16,243 bases of DNA from positions 11,311-27,553 of the forward strand of contig CALMAV010000049.1 in NCBI GenBank assembly GCA_937859895.1. Direction: 5' to 3'. The notes below the pieces were generated by a model that was not told the DNA's origin, did no database searches, and saw nothing but the letters and a program-made list of their open reading frames with translations. Numbering within the stretch: position 1 is the first letter of the stretch; every line of letters starts with the position of its first letter. Source of the stretch: an uncultured Bryobacterales bacterium. Lineage in GTDB: Bacteria > Acidobacteriota > Terriglobia > Bryobacterales > Bryobacteraceae. Below are positions 1 through 6,897 of the stretch, piece after piece. The translations under genes were made by a program, and so were the position numbers.

Positions 1-447
1 CAGCCACTCCGGGCAGGAAAGCTCAGTGGCGCGGTCCGGCCACACCACGGGATCGCGGTTCACCTTGCGCAGGACAGCATTGGTAAGGCCAGCCGCCGCA
101 CGCTTCACTCGTTTGACCAGTTCCACCGTCTCGTGCACCGCCGCATGCGCCGGGATGCGTTGCAGATACCGAAGCTGAAATATTGCGGTGCGCAGCGCGA
201 TGGCGACTTCGACGTCCAGAGTTGCCGCTGTGCGCCCACTGTACAAGAAAATCAGATGATCCAGTTGCCCCTGAAAACGCAAAGTGCCAAATACGATCTG
301 CGCTGCCAAACCTGCATCGCGCGAGGAAAGCTGACTCGTGCGCGCGCGTAGTGTGTCGGACGCATACTGGTCTTCCGCCACCGCGCTCAGCACCTCAAAC
401 GCAGCTTGTCGGGCAGGGGAAATACGACTGGAAAATTGTTGAGTCAC
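1..447 (-). CDS. rsmB: 16S rRNA (cytosine-967-C5)-methyltransferase RsmB, N-terminal part (partial)
   Basis: RsmB methylates C967 of 16S rRNA in the cytoplasm using S-adenosylmethionine. The window holds the first 149 codons; the gene runs off the left edge, so the catalytic Rossmann domain is not visible. What is visible is the NusB-like RNA-binding domain: the N-terminal SPARQAAFEVL helix, then YLQRIPAHAAVHETVEL and GLTNAVLRKVNR, ending in LSCPEWL, which in the family leads into the methyltransferase domain. The start is GTG at 447. An in-frame TAA lies nine codons upstream and no ATG lies between, so GTG is the only reasonable start. No good Shine-Dalgarno is seen. NusB itself is excluded because NusB proteins end near this point, whereas this frame continues through the PEWL linker. 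The gene is divergent from the RRM gene, with 170 bp between the starts. Confidence 0.9.
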   Translation of the reverse strand, partial: MTQQFSSRISPARQAAFEVLSAVAEDQYASDTLRARTSQLSSRDAGLAAQIVFGTLRFQGQLDHLIFLYSGRTAATLDVEVAIALRTAIFQLRYLQRIPAHAAVHETVELVKRVKRAAAGLTNAVLRKVNRDPVVWPDRATELSCPEWL

Positions 448-480
448 AGAGGGTGAATTTTCTTCTAAACCTTATAGAAC

Positions 481-529
481 AACACGGTACGGGCATTTCT
501 GATGTTTACGAGATTCCGTGCCTCGTGTT
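481..529 (+). promoter_or_regulatory. Interrupted stem-loop in the rsmB/RRM divergent spacer
   Basis: AACACG at 481-486 pairs with CGTGTT at 524-529, and ACGG at 489-492 pairs with CCGT at 516-519. This gives ten base pairs around an internal loop. It may be transcribed as part of the RRM-gene leader, or it may be a DNA-level dyad between the divergent promoters. It is seen by eye only; no folding energy was computed. Confidence 0.3.
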
Positions 530-566
530 AGCATTCTTATTAGCCTCCAGGAAAGATGTTGTTCCC

Positions 567-584
567 TGCGAGGTACGCCTCGCA
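567..584 (+). promoter_or_regulatory. Perfect 7-bp hairpin in the leader of the RRM gene
   Basis: TGCGAGG at 567-573 and CCTCGCA at 578-584 are exact reverse complements separated by the tetraloop TACG, a member of the stable UNCG loop class. The hairpin ends 33 nt before the ATG of the RRM gene and is followed by an A/T-rich stretch. No run of T follows, so it is not a standard terminator. A leader element affecting stability or translation is the more likely reading, by inference. Confidence 0.45.
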
Positions 585-617
585 ACTTCCCTCAACGGAG
601 CATAAATAATTTTACTA

Positions 618-1079
618 ATGAGCTTTACCGTTTTCCTCGGAAATCTCCCAACCTGGGTGACCAAGGACGATATCAAATCGTGGCTTGCGTCTGAAAATCT
701 TGTCGCTGACGATGTTAAAGTCATCCGCAATCCTGAGACCCAAGAGTCCAAAGGATTCGCCTTCATCGAATCACCAAACCAGGAGGAGATGAATTCCATC
801 ATCCGACGGTTTGATCGCGCTCCCCTCGAGGACCGCCTCCTTCGTGCCAACCCGGCTCAGCCCCCGAAATCCGGCAAGGGTGCTCTTAGACCAAGCGCTC
901 CTCCTGCTGCCGCCGACTTTCCCCGGCGTGCCCCCTCTGGCGCTTCTCCCTCAGCTTCTTCTAACGGAAATGGAACCGCTAACGGCCAAGTACGTAAACC
1001 AATTAATGGACGGCCTGCTCGCAACACTCAAGGTGGCCGGCAGAGTGCGTTCGCCGAAGAGTTGGCAAAGGCTCTGTAA
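618..1079 (+). CDS. RRM-domain RNA-binding protein with disordered C-terminal tail
   Basis: This 153-aa protein has one RNA recognition motif at about residues 3-78. RNP2 is VFLGNL (5-10) and RNP1 is KGFAFIES (45-52), keeping the two RNP1 aromatics that stack on RNA bases. Residues 80-140 form a Pro/Ser/Ala tail that becomes Asn/Gly/Arg-rich, with no predicted fold, and the protein ends in a short helix-like AFAEELAKAL. Small single-RRM proteins occur in cyanobacteria and several other phyla as cytoplasmic single-strand RNA binders, sometimes cold-induced; the RNA target here is unknown. ATG 618 is the first start after an in-frame TAA at 603-605. The only purine-rich candidate, CGGAG at 596-600, is 17 nt away, too far for normal initiation. 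The leader next to the ATG is A/U-rich, which suggests weak or S1-assisted initiation. Confidence 0.88.
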   Translation: MSFTVFLGNLPTWVTKDDIKSWLASENLVADDVKVIRNPETQESKGFAFIESPNQEEMNSIIRRFDRAPLEDRLLRANPAQPPKSGKGALRPSAPPAAADFPRRAPSGASPSASSNGNGTANGQVRKPINGRPARNTQGGRQSAFAEELAKAL

Positions 1080-1207
1080 CGCTGCTTTTTTAACGTGTAC
1101 CTGGATTTGGCTGGCTTTTAGCCGCCAGACCTTGGGCCTTTTGCTTCGTACCTTCCTCCCTGTTGCTTGGCTGTTCACTTTCTTGATTTTTCGATTTTGC
1201 CGAATTG

Positions 1208-1250
1208 CCTGCAGACTTCTGATTGCTTTCCCCAGCATTAAGTCTGCAGG
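1208..1250 (+). promoter_or_regulatory. Perfect 11-bp inverted repeat upstream of the PIN-TRAM gene
   Basis: CCTGCAGACTT at 1208-1218 is the exact reverse complement of AAGTCTGCAGG at 1240-1250, with a 21-nt loop. It ends 11 nt before the Shine-Dalgarno of the next gene. No T-tract follows on the plus strand, so it is a poor intrinsic terminator. It could be an operator, an RNA processing site, or a leader hairpin of the PIN-TRAM mRNA. Confidence 0.5.
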
Positions 1251-1274
1251 CCGATTCGTGCAGGAAGCTTCAAT

Positions 1275-2333
1275 TTGACCCGTTCAAACTGGGATACTCT
1301 TCTTCTTCGAATTGGCTTTGTTGCCCTTCTTGGAATCATTGCCGGATTTTTTCAGCCGTTCGGCCTTTCCCATTTCGTAGCCGCCGCTGGCGGAGTCCTT
1401 CTCGGCCTTGCCATCAACGCTCTCGAGCTGCGCGTCCGGCAGGCTCGACTTACCAGCATCGTAGGAGCCTGTCTGGGTTCACTACTCGGTGGGCTGATTG
1501 GGCTTTTGTTTGTCTCGCTCTTAAATCCAGCGTTGTTTGTTGCTGACCAGACTGCACAGTTCTTCCGTCTACTAGTTCCGTTACTTGGTGGCTTTCTCGG
1601 TTTACTCGTCGGACTGGCTAAATCTGACCTGATCGATCTGAGTGCGCTCGGTCTCTTTTCCAAGACCGTCAACACCGAATCGAGCAACTTAAAGCTTCTC
1701 GACACCAGCGTTTTGATCGACGGTCGTATTGCCGATATCGCGGATACGGGCTTCCTTGATGGGGAACTGGTCATACCCGAATTTGTGCTTCATGAGCTGC
1801 AATTGGTAGCCGACTCTTCTGACTCAGCCAAACGTAACCGCGGCCGTCGCGGATTGGACATCGTCAGCCGCCTCCAAAAAACAAACGGCATCACGGTGCA
1901 GGTAACGCCTTTAGATTTTCCGGCAGTCCGCGAGGTCGATCTGAAGTTGATCGAAGCCGCAAAGGTCCGTCGCGCCAAGATTGTCACCAACGATTTCAAC
2001 CTCAACAAACTGGCTCAGGTGCAAGGCCTAGCCGTTCTGAATATCAATGAACTGGCCAATGCACTGCGGCCAGTGGTCCTGCCTGGCGAGAGTATGCGTG
2101 TGTTTATCTCTAAAGAAGGCAAAGAGCCCAACCAAGGAGTTGCTTACCTGGACGACGGCACCATGGTCGTGGTGGACAACGCGCGCCGGCATATATCGCG
2201 TACGCTCGATGTGACGGTGACCAGCGTGCTCCAAACTACTGCGGGAAAAATGATCTTTGGCCGTTATGACGAGCGCGGTCATCATCCTCCTGAGACACGC
2301 ACAGCGGCAGCCGGCTCACCTAGCGGCGGCTAA
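1275..2333 (+). CDS. Membrane-anchored PIN-TRAM domain protein (YacL-like putative ribonuclease)
   Basis: This 352-aa protein matches the YacL family: about four hydrophobic membrane segments in residues 11-115, a PIN nuclease domain at about 139-262, and a TRAM RNA-binding domain at about 270-331. The four expected acidic metal ligands are present: D143 (LLDTSVLIDGR), E174 (VLHELQ), D195 (RRGLDI) and D240 (IVTNDFN), so the PIN fold looks catalytically competent. The active domains should face the cytoplasm at the inner membrane. The start is TTG at 1275, backed by AGGAAG at 1262-1267 with a 7-nt spacing; no ATG or GTG fits the conserved N-terminus better. Family members are often called PilT-domain or VapC-like, but there is no antitoxin neighbour, so a toxin role is unlikely. 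The substrate is not established. The gene lies 195 nt after the RRM gene on the same strand. Confidence 0.9.
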   Translation: MTRSNWDTLLLRIGFVALLGIIAGFFQPFGLSHFVAAAGGVLLGLAINALELRVRQARLTSIVGACLGSLLGGLIGLLFVSLLNPALFVADQTAQFFRLLVPLLGGFLGLLVGLAKSDLIDLSALGLFSKTVNTESSNLKLLDTSVLIDGRIADIADTGFLDGELVIPEFVLHELQLVADSSDSAKRNRGRRGLDIVSRLQKTNGITVQVTPLDFPAVREVDLKLIEAAKVRRAKIVTNDFNLNKLAQVQGLAVLNINELANALRPVVLPGESMRVFISKEGKEPNQGVAYLDDGTMVVVDNARRHISRTLDVTVTSVLQTTAGKMIFGRYDERGHHPPETRTAAAGSPSGG

Positions 2334-2336
2334 TCT

Positions 2337-3377
2337 CTACGGGTTGGGCGAAGTTGCAATGCTCCAGTAACCCGGCTGAGCACGCACTTTGCCTGTACTT
2401 TGGTTTCGCACTTGTACGGTTAGCTTGTGATAGCTTGACGCCGGCTCACTGGACGGCGTAAACGCGAGCAGATAGCGGCTGTGTAGGTCGCCCCCGATGC
2501 CGATCAAATCCTTCTCCAACTTTCCTCTCGTCTCAAAGCTCATGGTGATCCCGCCGCTCCCTTGCGCCAGCGCCTCGGTGGTATTCGCTTTGCCGACGCG
2601 TGCGGCTTGTTTCAACCCTTCGATATAGCTGCCATTCGCGGCCGGCTGATACTCACTGGCTTTGGTAGTAAACGCGGTCAAGAAAGCCGAGTAGGTCAGC
2701 GCATAAGCTGTTACACCGCTATGCGACAAACGCTTGAGAACGTCATCAAGTTTGGCCTTGCTTCCCCGATCCCGATTCTGGCCAATAATCAAGATGCTCT
2801 GCCGTTCGCCGGCCGGTCGTGTCTTTATGAGGTCCAGCGTCGCAAGCACGGCATCAAGCAAACGCGCATCAGCTTCTCCACTCGCCTCTAAATTGCGGAA
2901 CGCCGCCGTTACCTTGTCCGGATCGTCCGTAAACTCCTGACGCACAATGACCTTTTCGTCATAGCTCAGAACCGCTGCTGTGCCGCCGGCGCCCGTCACT
3001 GCTCCCGAAATCATGGAGCCGACTTTCCGAATCTTGCTCAAAGCTGATCGGGCGAAATCGCTAGTCTGGACCAGCACGACCATTGCCACCGGAGCCGCGA
3101 TGGCATCGTCGACATCAACCGTCGCAGGACGTGGTTGTCCGTTATCGAGCAAGACAAAATCAGAAGCCTGCAAACCGGAGATGGGGTGCCCCTTCGCATC
3201 TTCAACACTGACTGGTATCACCTGAAGCGGAACAGTTGTCCGCACTGTTGGTTCCTGCCCTAAAGAACTAGCGACGACGAGTAAACCAAGGACAAAAGTA
3301 GGAGTCCGCAATGGATAGATTGACGTCATAGCACCAAAGCGGTTGCCTACTAAGTTCCGCCGGGCAGGAACAGTCAC
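2337..3377 (-). CDS. Secreted VWFA-related acidobacterial-type protein without a MIDAS motif
   Basis: This 346-aa protein carries an N-terminal signal-like segment (about 17-40, ending near SLGQEP), a short beta region (48-90), and a von Willebrand factor A-like Rossmann domain (about 95-320). It belongs to the family named for acidobacterial VWFA-related proteins, usually secreted or envelope-attached and of unknown function. The metal site DxSxS of classical VWA domains is not visible: the equivalent strand reads VVLVQTSDFARS, so metal-dependent ligand binding is doubtful. GTG at 3377 overlaps the stop of the upstream permease gene as GTGA, which points to translational coupling. The alternative ATG at 3329 puts the signal peptide directly at the N-terminus and may be the true start; neither has a clear Shine-Dalgarno. 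The stop lies 3 nt from the convergent PIN-TRAM stop. Confidence 0.85.
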   Translation of the reverse strand: MTVPARRNLVGNRFGAMTSIYPLRTPTFVLGLLVVASSLGQEPTVRTTVPLQVIPVSVEDAKGHPISGLQASDFVLLDNGQPRPATVDVDDAIAAPVAMVVLVQTSDFARSALSKIRKVGSMISGAVTGAGGTAAVLSYDEKVIVRQEFTDDPDKVTAAFRNLEASGEADARLLDAVLATLDLIKTRPAGERQSILIIGQNRDRGSKAKLDDVLKRLSHSGVTAYALTYSAFLTAFTTKASEYQPAANGSYIEGLKQAARVGKANTTEALAQGSGGITMSFETRGKLEKDLIGIGGDLHSRYLLAFTPSSEPASSYHKLTVQVRNQSTGKVRAQPGYWSIATSPNP

Positions 3378-6088
3378 CCGTATCGGAGCGCTTCCAACGG
3401 CTCAATCCGTGTCGCCCGCCTAGCTGGAACATAACCAGCGATCCCGGACACGATCACAAGAATTGCGATAGCGGCTAAGACTGCTAGCAAGTCGTCCGCC
3501 CTCAGCCCATACAATTGACTTTCCACCAGCTTCCCCAATGTAAGAGCCGCCGGCACCCCTACCAGCAAACCCACTGCTACCAGGCCGCACACTTCCCAAA
3601 GGACCAAACGAAGTACATCGCTACGGGCAGCACCTAACGCCATACGAATTCCAATTTCCTGGGTTCGCCGCGCCACTGAATAGGCTGTCACTCCGTACAA
3701 TCCCACAGCAGCCAGCAGAGTGGCTAGCAGCCCAAATGCTCCCGCAAGGGAGGCAAATAAGCGATCGAGAAAATGCGTTTCCCCAATCTGCTGATCCACT
3801 GTTTTTATGTCGTACACCGGCAATGCTGGGTCAAGCTTTTTCACCTCTTGCATGGCCGCCTGAGCGAGATTCCCTGGGTTCTGTGCTCCAACGTAAAACG
3901 TCATCTCAGACGGTTTTTCATCTTGTAGCACAGCGGTGATTGTGTAAGGAAAGGGCTCGTCCTTCAAATCCCCACCCTTGAAATCCTGCACGACACCAAT
4001 GATTTCCTTGTCGAATGGAGGGCCACCCCATCCAACCCTACGGCCGATTGGGTTCTCGTGCGGCAAGAAGGTTCGCACGAACGTTTGGTTCACGATGACC
4101 ACCTTCGGAGCACCGAGCCTATCGCGTTCGTTGAACTCGCGTCCCATGATCAACGGTATGCCCATGGTGCTGAAGAATCCTGGCAAAACCTGATTCCAGC
4201 CTGCCTGCCGGCTTTCGCTTCGCCTGTTCGCAGATCCTTCCACTGCCGTGCCATTCTGCCAATTGACATTGGCCAGGATAGGGAAAGATGCACCACTCGC
4301 GCTTGCGGCACCAGGCAGGCTTCCCAAGCTTTTTTGCAATGTAATAAACAGTGAGCGTGCGCGCTCCGGACTGTAGAGATGGAGCGTAGGGTTTATTGAA
4401 AAGGCTAGCAAGTGTCCGGCTCGAATGACCGGATTTACCGCCAACAATTTCTGAAAACTGCGCGCGAATAACCCGGCTCCGATCAGCAACAGCAGCGATA
4501 GTGCCACCTGTGCTGCAACGAGCACCCGCCTGAGCCGACTTTGCACCGTGCCAAGCGTCACCGTTCCCCCTTCAACTTTCAGGGTGGGGGCAAGATCCGG
4601 GCGCGTTGTCTGCAAAGCCGGAAGGAGTCCGAACAAAACAGCCGTCAAGAAGCTAAGCCCAACTGTGAACGCCAGGATGCGGCTGTCCGGGGTCGTACTG
4701 ATTGCTCCAGCAAGACCTTCCATCGGCACTGCTCGCACCAACAGTTTTGCAATCCAGTAAGCCATCCCAAGCCCGAGTAGTCCACTTACTCCAGCAATCA
4801 ATAAGCTTTCCGTCAACATCAGCCTTATCAACGATCCTCGGGTAGCCCCCATTGCGAGACGGATCGCAATCTCTTTCTGTCGTGCCGCCGCCCGTGTCAC
4901 CGAAAGGCTCGCGACGTTGCCGCACGCAATTAAAAGCAGAGTGCCGACCATCGCCATGAGGATCATCAGAGGCTTGGCAAAGAACTCCCGTACACTACCG
5001 TAGCCCTGCGCTGCTGGCACTAACTGTAAAGTGTTCTTTCTGTACCGACGCGCAAACTCTGCACTTCTGCCGTTTGCCTGAAGATCGCTTTCTAAAGCCG
5101 CCCGGTACGGCACGCTTAGGCCATACATTGCTGCTTGAGGGCTGACACCAGGCTTAAGCCGGGCAAACACTTTCAGCCAGATGCTATCTCGGCGCTCGCG
5201 GTCATCCCACGTTGGAGTGACGATTTTCTTCATAGCTAGCGGCACGAAAAGTTCCGATGGATCAAGTGGTTCAAAGCCGCGGAAGCCGCTCTGTGCCACA
5301 CCAACGACCGTCACTGGTTGCCCATTGATCTGAATGGATTTGTTCAGTACAGCTGGGCTGCCACCAAAGCGTCGCTGCCAGTACTTATAACTGAGCACGG
5401 CACACGGTTCACCATTCCCTAGGCGATCATCGCTGTCGATCAGCGTGCGTCCTAGCGAACTTCTCACATCAAGAAGGCTGAAGTAGTTCCCTGACACGAC
5501 TTCAGCCTTCGCTCGTTGTGAGAGTTCGTGGTCGCTGACGTCCACCGTTTCCTGATATCGTGCCGCTAACCCGGTAACTGCTCCCGGGTTGCCGTTCCGG
5601 AGATCCTGATACATCGGAAAGGAGAAGGTGTCATATAAGCCTCGGCTTGAGCCGCCGATAAACTGCCCGGCCCATGTAAGCAGAACCAATTGCTGTGGCT
5701 CCCGAACTGGCAGCAACTGCAGCAGCATCTGATTCACCATAGTGAACAGCGCAGTATTGGCTCCGATCCCGAGCGAAAGCGACAACACCGCGACCGCCGT
5801 AAATGCCGGCGTTCGACGTAACGTCCGAGCCGCGTAGGAAACTTCTCGTAAGAAGGACTCCAGCCGTGCCCCAGCTCGTGCCTCGCGCACTTGTTCCTTC
5901 ACCTGCTCCATTCCGCCCACCTCTATCCGCGCAGCACGGTTAGCCTCGTCCGGTGTCAAGCCTTCCGCCTCCTTCTCGGCAATCAGCAATGCCAGGTAGG
6001 ACTCCACCTCGGCAGCCAGATCCCGGTCAACACGCTTGTGCCAGACCACATTGCCAATCAACTTTCGTAGTCGCATCCACCAGGGCAT
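3374..6088 (-). CDS. ADOP-family ABC transporter permease (MacB/FtsX type, duplicated)
   Basis: This 904-aa protein is an acidobacterial duplicated orphan permease. Residues 1-85 are the charged ADOP N-terminal helical region (AAEVESYLALL, GLTPDEANRAA). Then come TM1 (about 97-117), a MacB-like periplasmic domain (120-365), an FtsX triple-TM domain (about 374-490), a second TM (522-543), a second periplasmic domain, and a final FtsX domain ending in PARRATRIEPLEALRYG. The repeated motifs EIAIRLAMGATRGSL and EIGIRMALGAARSDV mark the two FtsX halves. MacB-type permeases normally work with an ATPase in mechanotransmission or export of peptides and lipids. No ATPase lies next to it, as is usual for this family, so partner and substrate are unknown. 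ATG 6088 follows the padR stop by 11 nt; the ribosome binding site is weak, consistent with coupling. Confidence 0.95.
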   Translation of the reverse strand: MPWWMRLRKLIGNVVWHKRVDRDLAAEVESYLALLIAEKEAEGLTPDEANRAARIEVGGMEQVKEQVREARAGARLESFLREVSYAARTLRRTPAFTAVAVLSLSLGIGANTALFTMVNQMLLQLLPVREPQQLVLLTWAGQFIGGSSRGLYDTFSFPMYQDLRNGNPGAVTGLAARYQETVDVSDHELSQRAKAEVVSGNYFSLLDVRSSLGRTLIDSDDRLGNGEPCAVLSYKYWQRRFGGSPAVLNKSIQINGQPVTVVGVAQSGFRGFEPLDPSELFVPLAMKKIVTPTWDDRERRDSIWLKVFARLKPGVSPQAAMYGLSVPYRAALESDLQANGRSAEFARRYRKNTLQLVPAAQGYGSVREFFAKPLMILMAMVGTLLLIACGNVASLSVTRAAARQKEIAIRLAMGATRGSLIRLMLTESLLIAGVSGLLGLGMAYWIAKLLVRAVPMEGLAGAISTTPDSRILAFTVGLSFLTAVLFGLLPALQTTRPDLAPTLKVEGGTVTLGTVQSRLRRVLVAAQVALSLLLLIGAGLFARSFQKLLAVNPVIRAGHLLAFSINPTLHLYSPERARSLFITLQKSLGSLPGAASASGASFPILANVNWQNGTAVEGSANRRSESRQAGWNQVLPGFFSTMGIPLIMGREFNERDRLGAPKVVIVNQTFVRTFLPHENPIGRRVGWGGPPFDKEIIGVVQDFKGGDLKDEPFPYTITAVLQDEKPSEMTFYVGAQNPGNLAQAAMQEVKKLDPALPVYDIKTVDQQIGETHFLDRLFASLAGAFGLLATLLAAVGLYGVTAYSVARRTQEIGIRMALGAARSDVLRLVLWEVCGLVAVGLLVGVPAALTLGKLVESQLYGLRADDLLAVLAAIAILVIVSGIAGYVPARRATRIEPLEALRYG

Positions 6089-6099
6089 GTGTCGTCTCG

Positions 6100-6432
6100 T
6101 TACGATTTAGCTTCAATGGCTCGAGTGATGGCCAGCGCAATACGTTCCCACTGGCGGACTTCGGTCTCCAATTGGCGCTGCCCCGCTTTGGTCAGCCGAT
6201 AGAACTTTGCCTTGCGGTTGTTTTCGCTCTCACCCCAATCGCTGGCTAACCATCCCTTCTCCTCCAAACGATGGAGGGCGGGGAAGAGCGAACCTGGGCC
6301 GACTTCAAATGCTGCCTGCGTGATCTGAGTAATCCGTCGCGCAATGCCAAGGCCATGGCGAGGCCCTAGTGCAACTGCTTTCAGAATGAGCAGGTCAAGC
6401 GTTCCCTGCAGTAGACCGTTACGTTCAGCCAC
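6100..6432 (-). CDS. PadR-family transcriptional regulator
   Basis: This 110-aa protein has the PadR winged-helix fold: an N-terminal helix LLQGTLDLLILKAVALGPRHG, the recognition region AFEVGPGSLFPALHRLEEKGWL, and the wing NNRKAKFYRLTKAGQRQL, followed by one dimerisation helix. This is the short subfamily (PadR-s1-like) commonly placed before ADOP genes; members usually repress their own operon until a small ligand or drug binds. I place the start at GTG 6432 rather than TTG 6438: TAGGAG on the minus strand sits directly against the TTG but 6 nt before the GTG, which is normal spacing. The next gene, the ADOP permease, begins 11 nt after the stop. Autoregulation is inferred from family behaviour and from dyads in the upstream DNA. 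Confidence 0.92.
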   Translation of the reverse strand: MAERNGLLQGTLDLLILKAVALGPRHGLGIARRITQITQAAFEVGPGSLFPALHRLEEKGWLASDWGESENNRKAKFYRLTKAGQRQLETEVRQWERIALAITRAIEAKS

Positions 6433-6897
6433 TAACAACTCCTATCGGCATCCGACTAGAGTGTGCCTGATGTTGATATCGAATGTCAATAGGAGCTGAT
6501 AATTGAACATCAAATTGAGGTACGACGTCGGCCCGACCGTTGACTTCTATACAGGCACTGGGTTTGTTATGCGTGCTGAGATCTTGTTCTGAAGTTCACT
6601 TGCCTGAGACTGGCCAGGGAGAGACCAGAAGTGAGAGAACCACTACACCACAGATACACGCCAATCCACTCACAAGGTTGAACGGCACTCGCAGGAACAT
6701 AAACACCTAAAAAGTGGGCGTGAAGTGCAGCAAGTAAAGGTTGATGAGCAACCTGTTTCGGGCCGCTGATCGCGAAGCTGCGTCCCTTAATTCTTTGAGC
6801 CTTGCTTCGTAGTGACCCCGTGCGCGATCCTGAGAACTAGAGCCATCGGAGTGGTCGATCATCGCTGAAGTCTATGTTCCGATGGTGGAGGGACTGA
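6433..6897. other. Intergenic region between padR and a divergent secreted-protein gene
   Basis: This stretch of 465 bases has no gene I can support with confidence. Its left end holds the padR leader, putative promoter and dyads. The middle carries a short minus-strand frame at 6596-6700 (34 codons, strongly hydrophobic), which could be a small membrane protein or chance. The right end holds the leader of the 6898 gene. No terminator, repeat or tRNA is visible. Confidence 0.6.
6460..6513 (-). promoter_or_regulatory. Putative promoter and PadR operator of the padR-ADOP-VWFA operon
   Basis: On the minus strand a perfect -35 TTGACA (plus 6484-6489) is followed after 18 nt by a weak -10 CACACT (6460-6465). 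Overlapping it is the imperfect dyad TTGATATCGAATGTCAA (6473-6489), which has TTGA/TCAA ends. A second dyad, TTGA-ACA-TCAA, lies at 6503-6513, and TGATGTT (6468-6474) mirrors AACATCA (6506-6512). The positions fit repressor binding over the promoter. The -10 match is poor, so the exact promoter is uncertain. Confidence 0.4.

Noticed and set aside
1080..1130. Intrinsic terminator after the RRM gene
   Set aside because: The T6 run at 1085-1090 has no stable stem in front of it, and the later GGCTTTTAGCC stem is only four pairs with no U-tract of the right position.
1275..2333. VapC-type toxin of a toxin-antitoxin pair
   Set aside because: The protein has membrane segments and a TRAM domain as in YacL, and no small antitoxin gene is adjacent; the RRM gene is 195 nt away and not antitoxin-like.
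6744..6812. Plus-strand 22-codon frame upstream of the secreted propeller gene
   Set aside because: The ribosome binding site spacing is too short, the frame is very short and there is no feature in the peptide; likely chance.
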